Of a DNA stretch of 64,000 nucleotides, positions 61,629 to 64,000 are shown piece after piece (within the stretch, counting starts at the first letter, position 1; each line of letters starts with the position of its first letter). Below the pieces are notes generated by a model. That model had not been told where the DNA came from. It made no database searches and saw only the letters and a program-made list of their open reading frames with translations. The DNA lies in NCBI GenBank assembly GCA_003252535.1, contig QKDN01000031.1, forward strand, positions 17,440-81,439. The letters run 5' to 3'. The DNA is from Campylobacterota bacterium. Lineage in GTDB: Bacteria; Campylobacterota; Campylobacteria; Campylobacterales; Sulfurovaceae. A program made the position numbers and the translations under genes.

Positions 61629-63494
61629 ATGGATTATTTCGGATTAAATGTCTGGGCAGATGAAAATTTCAAGATAGTCGGCGACAAAGTGGTGCTCAAC
61701 CACGCCAAGAAACCTTCACTCCTCTCGATAGCGCAGGATGTGCGCCAGAGAGGCTACAAAGGGCCGATCCTTCTCCGTTTTCCCCATATCATCAAAAAGC
61801 AGATCGACAAGCTTTTCAAGACCTTCAATACGACCATGGACAGGTTCGAGTACAAGGGGAAATTCCATGCGGTCTTCCCCCTCAAGGTTAACCAGTACCC
61901 CAACTTCGTCAATTCGCTGATGCGCGTTTCCTCGAGCTACAGGTACGGGCTCGAAGCGGGGAGCAAGGCGGAGCTCATCATCGCCATGACCAAGACCCCG
62001 GTCGGCGCCCCCATCACGATCAACGGTTTCAAGGACAAGGAGATGATCGGCCTGTGCTTCATCGCCGCAAAGATGGGTCACAATATCACGATCACCATCG
62101 AAGGTCTCGGCGAGCTCGAGACGATCATCGATGTCAACAAAAGTTTCAACAAAGAGGAGCACTCCACCGTCATGCCCAACATCGGTATGCGTATCAGGCT
62201 CCACAGCTCGGGGATCGGTATCTGGGCCAAGAGCGGTGGGTACAGCTCCAAGTTCGGTCTGACATCGACCGAGGTGCTCAAGGGCTTCGAGATGCTCAAG
62301 CAGGAGAACCTCCTCGACAGCCTTACGATGGTCCATTTCCATATCGGTTCGCAGATGAACGAGATCGGGCCGCTCAAAAAGGCGCTCAGGGAAGCGGGCA
62401 ACATCTACGCCGACCTCAAGAAGCGTGGCGCTGCCTCTCTCGTAGCGATCAATATCGGGGGCGGTCTGGCGGTCGAGTACAGCCAGCACAGCAATATGCA
62501 GGACCGGAACTACTCCCTCAAAGAGTTCGCCAACGATGTCGTCTATCTCATGCAGGTGATCGCGCAGAACAAAGGGGTCGACGAGCCTGATATCTATACA
62601 GAATCGGGGAGATACATCGCTGCGAGCCACTCGGTGCTGATCGCCCCGGTACTCGAGCTCTTCACCCAGGAGTACCACGAGAGCTCGCTGATCAAGAAAG
62701 AGGTCAACCCTCCGCTGGTCGAGGAGCTCTTCGATCTCTACAACCAAATCACCAGGGGGACGGCGAGGGAATATCTCCACGATGCTCTCGACCACATGGA
62801 GTCGATCCTGACCCTCTTCGATCTCGGGTATATCGATCTCGAAGACCGTTCCAACACCGAGATCCTCGTCAACCTGATCATCAAGAAAGCGATGGATCTT
62901 CTGCGCAACGAAGATACCGACGAGCTCAAGCAGCTCCAGAACCGTATCCAGGAGAAGTACCTCGTCAACTTCTCGCTCTTCCAGTCGCTCCCGGACTTCT
63001 GGGGTCTCGAGCAGCAGTTCCCGATCATGCCGCTCGACAGACTCGATACCAAGCCAACCCTGCCGGCGAGTATCTGGGATATCACCTGCGACAGTGACGG
63101 GGAGATAGGGTTCGACCCGACATACCCGCTCTACCTCCACGATATCGATGTGACGAAGGAGGAGTACTTCCTTGCGTTCTTCCTCACGGGGGCGTACCAG
63201 GAGGTACTGGGGATGAAGCACAACCTCTTCACCCACCCCACCGAAGTGGTCGTGACCTTCGATGAGGACGGCAACGAGGTATTCAGCGATATCATCGAGG
63301 CGCAGAACCTCCTCGATGTCCTCGACGACCTCGACTACGATACGGGCAAGATCGACAAAGTGCTCAAAAAGCGGATCGAAGAGTCGACCATCATCAACAA
63401 CGAAGAGAAACGGGAACTCCTCGGCAAGCTCTATCTCTACCTGAGCGAGAACAGCTATCTCAAGACCATCCAGGCGATAAAGGAAAACGAGTGA
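61629..63494 (+). CDS. speA: Biosynthetic arginine decarboxylase
   Basis: This 621-residue PLP enzyme of the alanine-racemase-fold group makes agmatine from arginine for polyamine synthesis. The PLP lysine is in [11 protein letters not shown]. Other clear blocks are [35 protein letters not shown], and [11 protein letters not shown]. The family's length is about 620-660. The stop overlaps the cysE start (GTGA), so they are co-translated. The orphan PotD-like protein elsewhere in the window also concerns polyamines. Confidence 0.93.
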   Translation: MDYFGLNVWADENFKIVGDKVVLNHAKKPSLLSIAQDVRQRGYKGPILLRFPHIIKKQIDKLFKTFNTTMDRFEYKGKFHAVFPLKVNQYPNFVNSLMRVSSSYRYGLEAGSKAELIIAMTKTPVGAPITINGFKDKEMIGLCFIAAKMGHNITITIEGLGELETIIDVNKSFNKEEHSTVMPNIGMRIRLHSSGIGIWAKSGGYSSKFGLTSTEVLKGFEMLKQENLLDSLTMVHFHIGSQMNEIGPLKKALREAGNIYADLKKRGAASLVAINIGGGLAVEYSQHSNMQDRNYSLKEFANDVVYLMQVIAQNKGVDEPDIYTESGRYIAASHSVLIAPVLELFTQEYHESSLIKKEVNPPLVEELFDLYNQITRGTAREYLHDALDHMESILTLFDLGYIDLEDRSNTEILVNLIIKKAMDLLRNEDTDELKQLQNRIQEKYLVNFSLFQSLPDFWGLEQQFPIMPLDRLDTKPTLPASIWDITCDSDGEIGFDPTYPLYLHDIDVTKEEYFLAFFLTGAYQEVLGMKHNLFTHPTEVVVTFDEDGNEVFSDIIEAQNLLDVLDDLDYDTGKIDKVLKKRIEESTIINNEEKRELLGKLYLYLSENSYLKTIQAIKENE

Positions 63495-64000
63495 CGATTT
63501 ACGGATTGATCAGGGAGGATTTCAGGAATGTCAGGCAGAACGACCCGGCTTTGCACTCTGTCTTTGAGCTCTTCTTCAACTATCCCGGCCTCTGGGCGCT
63601 CCTCTTCTACCGCCATGCCAACTGGCTCTACAAAAAAGGGCTCCGTTTCCTCCCCCGTTTCATCTCCGCTATCGGACAGTTTCTCACCACGATCGACATC
63701 CACCCGGCGGCTACGATAGGGCGCAGGGTCTTCATCGACCACGGTGTAGGAGTGGTCATCGGCGAGACGGCGGTCGTGGGGGATGATGTCGTCATCTATC
63801 AGCAGGTCACTCTCGGCGGTGTGAGCCTCACGAAGGGGAAACGTCACCCGACGGTAGAGAACAATGTCGTCATCGGTGCAGGTTCGAAGGTACTTGGCAA
63901 TATCACCATCGGGGCCAACTCCAAGGTGGGGGCGAACTCCGTCGTGGTCAAGGATGTACCGCCAGACTCTACTGCTATCGGTATCCCGGCGCGCGTCATC
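63491..64000 (+). CDS. cysE: Serine O-acetyltransferase, cut by the window end
   Basis: 170 codons are visible from GTG 63491, which overlaps the speA stop. The N-terminal helical part ([39 protein letters not shown]) is followed by left-handed hexapeptide repeats with the catalytic-type [18 protein letters not shown] and [24 protein letters not shown], then GIPARVI at the edge. It acetylates serine with acetyl-CoA, the first step of cysteine synthesis. The C-terminal end lies outside the window. Confidence 0.92.
   Translation, partial: MTIYGLIREDFRNVRQNDPALHSVFELFFNYPGLWALLFYRHANWLYKKGLRFLPRFISAIGQFLTTIDIHPAATIGRRVFIDHGVGVVIGETAVVGDDVVIYQQVTLGGVSLTKGKRHPTVENNVVIGAGSKVLGNITIGANSKVGANSVVVKDVPPDSTAIGIPARVI

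Noticed and set aside
61716..63236. 506-codon open frame on the minus strand
   Set aside because: It is the antisense shadow of speA, whose motifs are unmistakable; the translation is rich in D, E, R and V runs without domains.

Overview
The window looks like chromosomal DNA of a Campylobacterota (epsilonproteobacterial) chemolithotroph close to Sulfurovum or Sulfurimonas. This is inferred from the gene set: a monomeric NADP isocitrate dehydrogenase next to malate dehydrogenase, a separate sucCD pair, a PerR/peroxiredoxin pair, a surface multihaem cytochrome, a one-piece HldE, and GTG/TTG starts with AAGGA-type ribosome sites. About 60 protein genes are packed tightly on both strands. I see no rRNA or tRNA gene, no CRISPR array and no intact insertion sequence.

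Layout. 1-1.5 kb: PIN toxin, a periplasmic NTF2-like protein and a SHOCT mini-protein. 1.7-6.6 kb: a four-gene YbhGFSR-like ABC-2 export operon. 6.8-9.7 kb: a PiT phosphate transporter and MltG. 10.1-15.5 kb: icd, two tandem malate dehydrogenases, then perR and peroxiredoxin, with a striking hairpin between the last two. 15.6-19.8 kb: a PolB-like exonuclease, AT-rich orphans, a toxin-antitoxin pair and a nucleotidyltransferase.

19.8-36.9 kb is a lipopolysaccharide/surface-glycan island: an LtaS-like phosphoglycerol transferase with a dual-specificity-type phosphatase, waaC, a lipid A acyltransferase, msbA, two convergent O-antigen ligase-type genes, a second heptosyltransferase-type gene, a WaaP-type kinase, a CDP-glycerol glycerophosphotransferase, UDP-glucuronate epimerase, ugd, hldE and a glycosidase-like gene. 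Together they could make ADP-heptose, build and phosphorylate the inner core, supply UDP-GlcA/GalA, flip the lipid-linked core and perhaps add glycerol-phosphate.

37-40.8 kb: an orphan PotD-like binding protein, a nine-haem lipoprotein cytochrome and a DUF502 protein. 40.9-45.1 kb: accessory genes (SMI1/KNR4 immunity type, YefM/YoeB, YjbR, a methyltransferase-like gene, NADAR). 45.2-47.7 kb: sucC-sucD, interrupted by a four-helix-bundle gene that lies between imperfect inverted repeats. 47.9-57 kb: a dynamin-like GTPase, a TraB/GumN protein, a SUV3-like helicase, a Uma2 nuclease, a HEPN candidate, an orphan efflux adaptor and a SYLF protein. 57-64 kb: an ABC-F ATPase, an Imm42-like gene, a DUF333 protein, an RhlE-type helicase, speA, and cysE running off the end.

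The most unusual theme is that nearly every AT-rich orphan gene sits between short perfect hairpins of REP-like type. These occur as inverted or direct pairs with conserved linkers but different stems. Three cargo genes or pairs (Imm42-like, YefM-YoeB, four-helix bundle) are bracketed by recognisable direct or inverted repeats, which suggests small repeat-bounded accessory cassettes.
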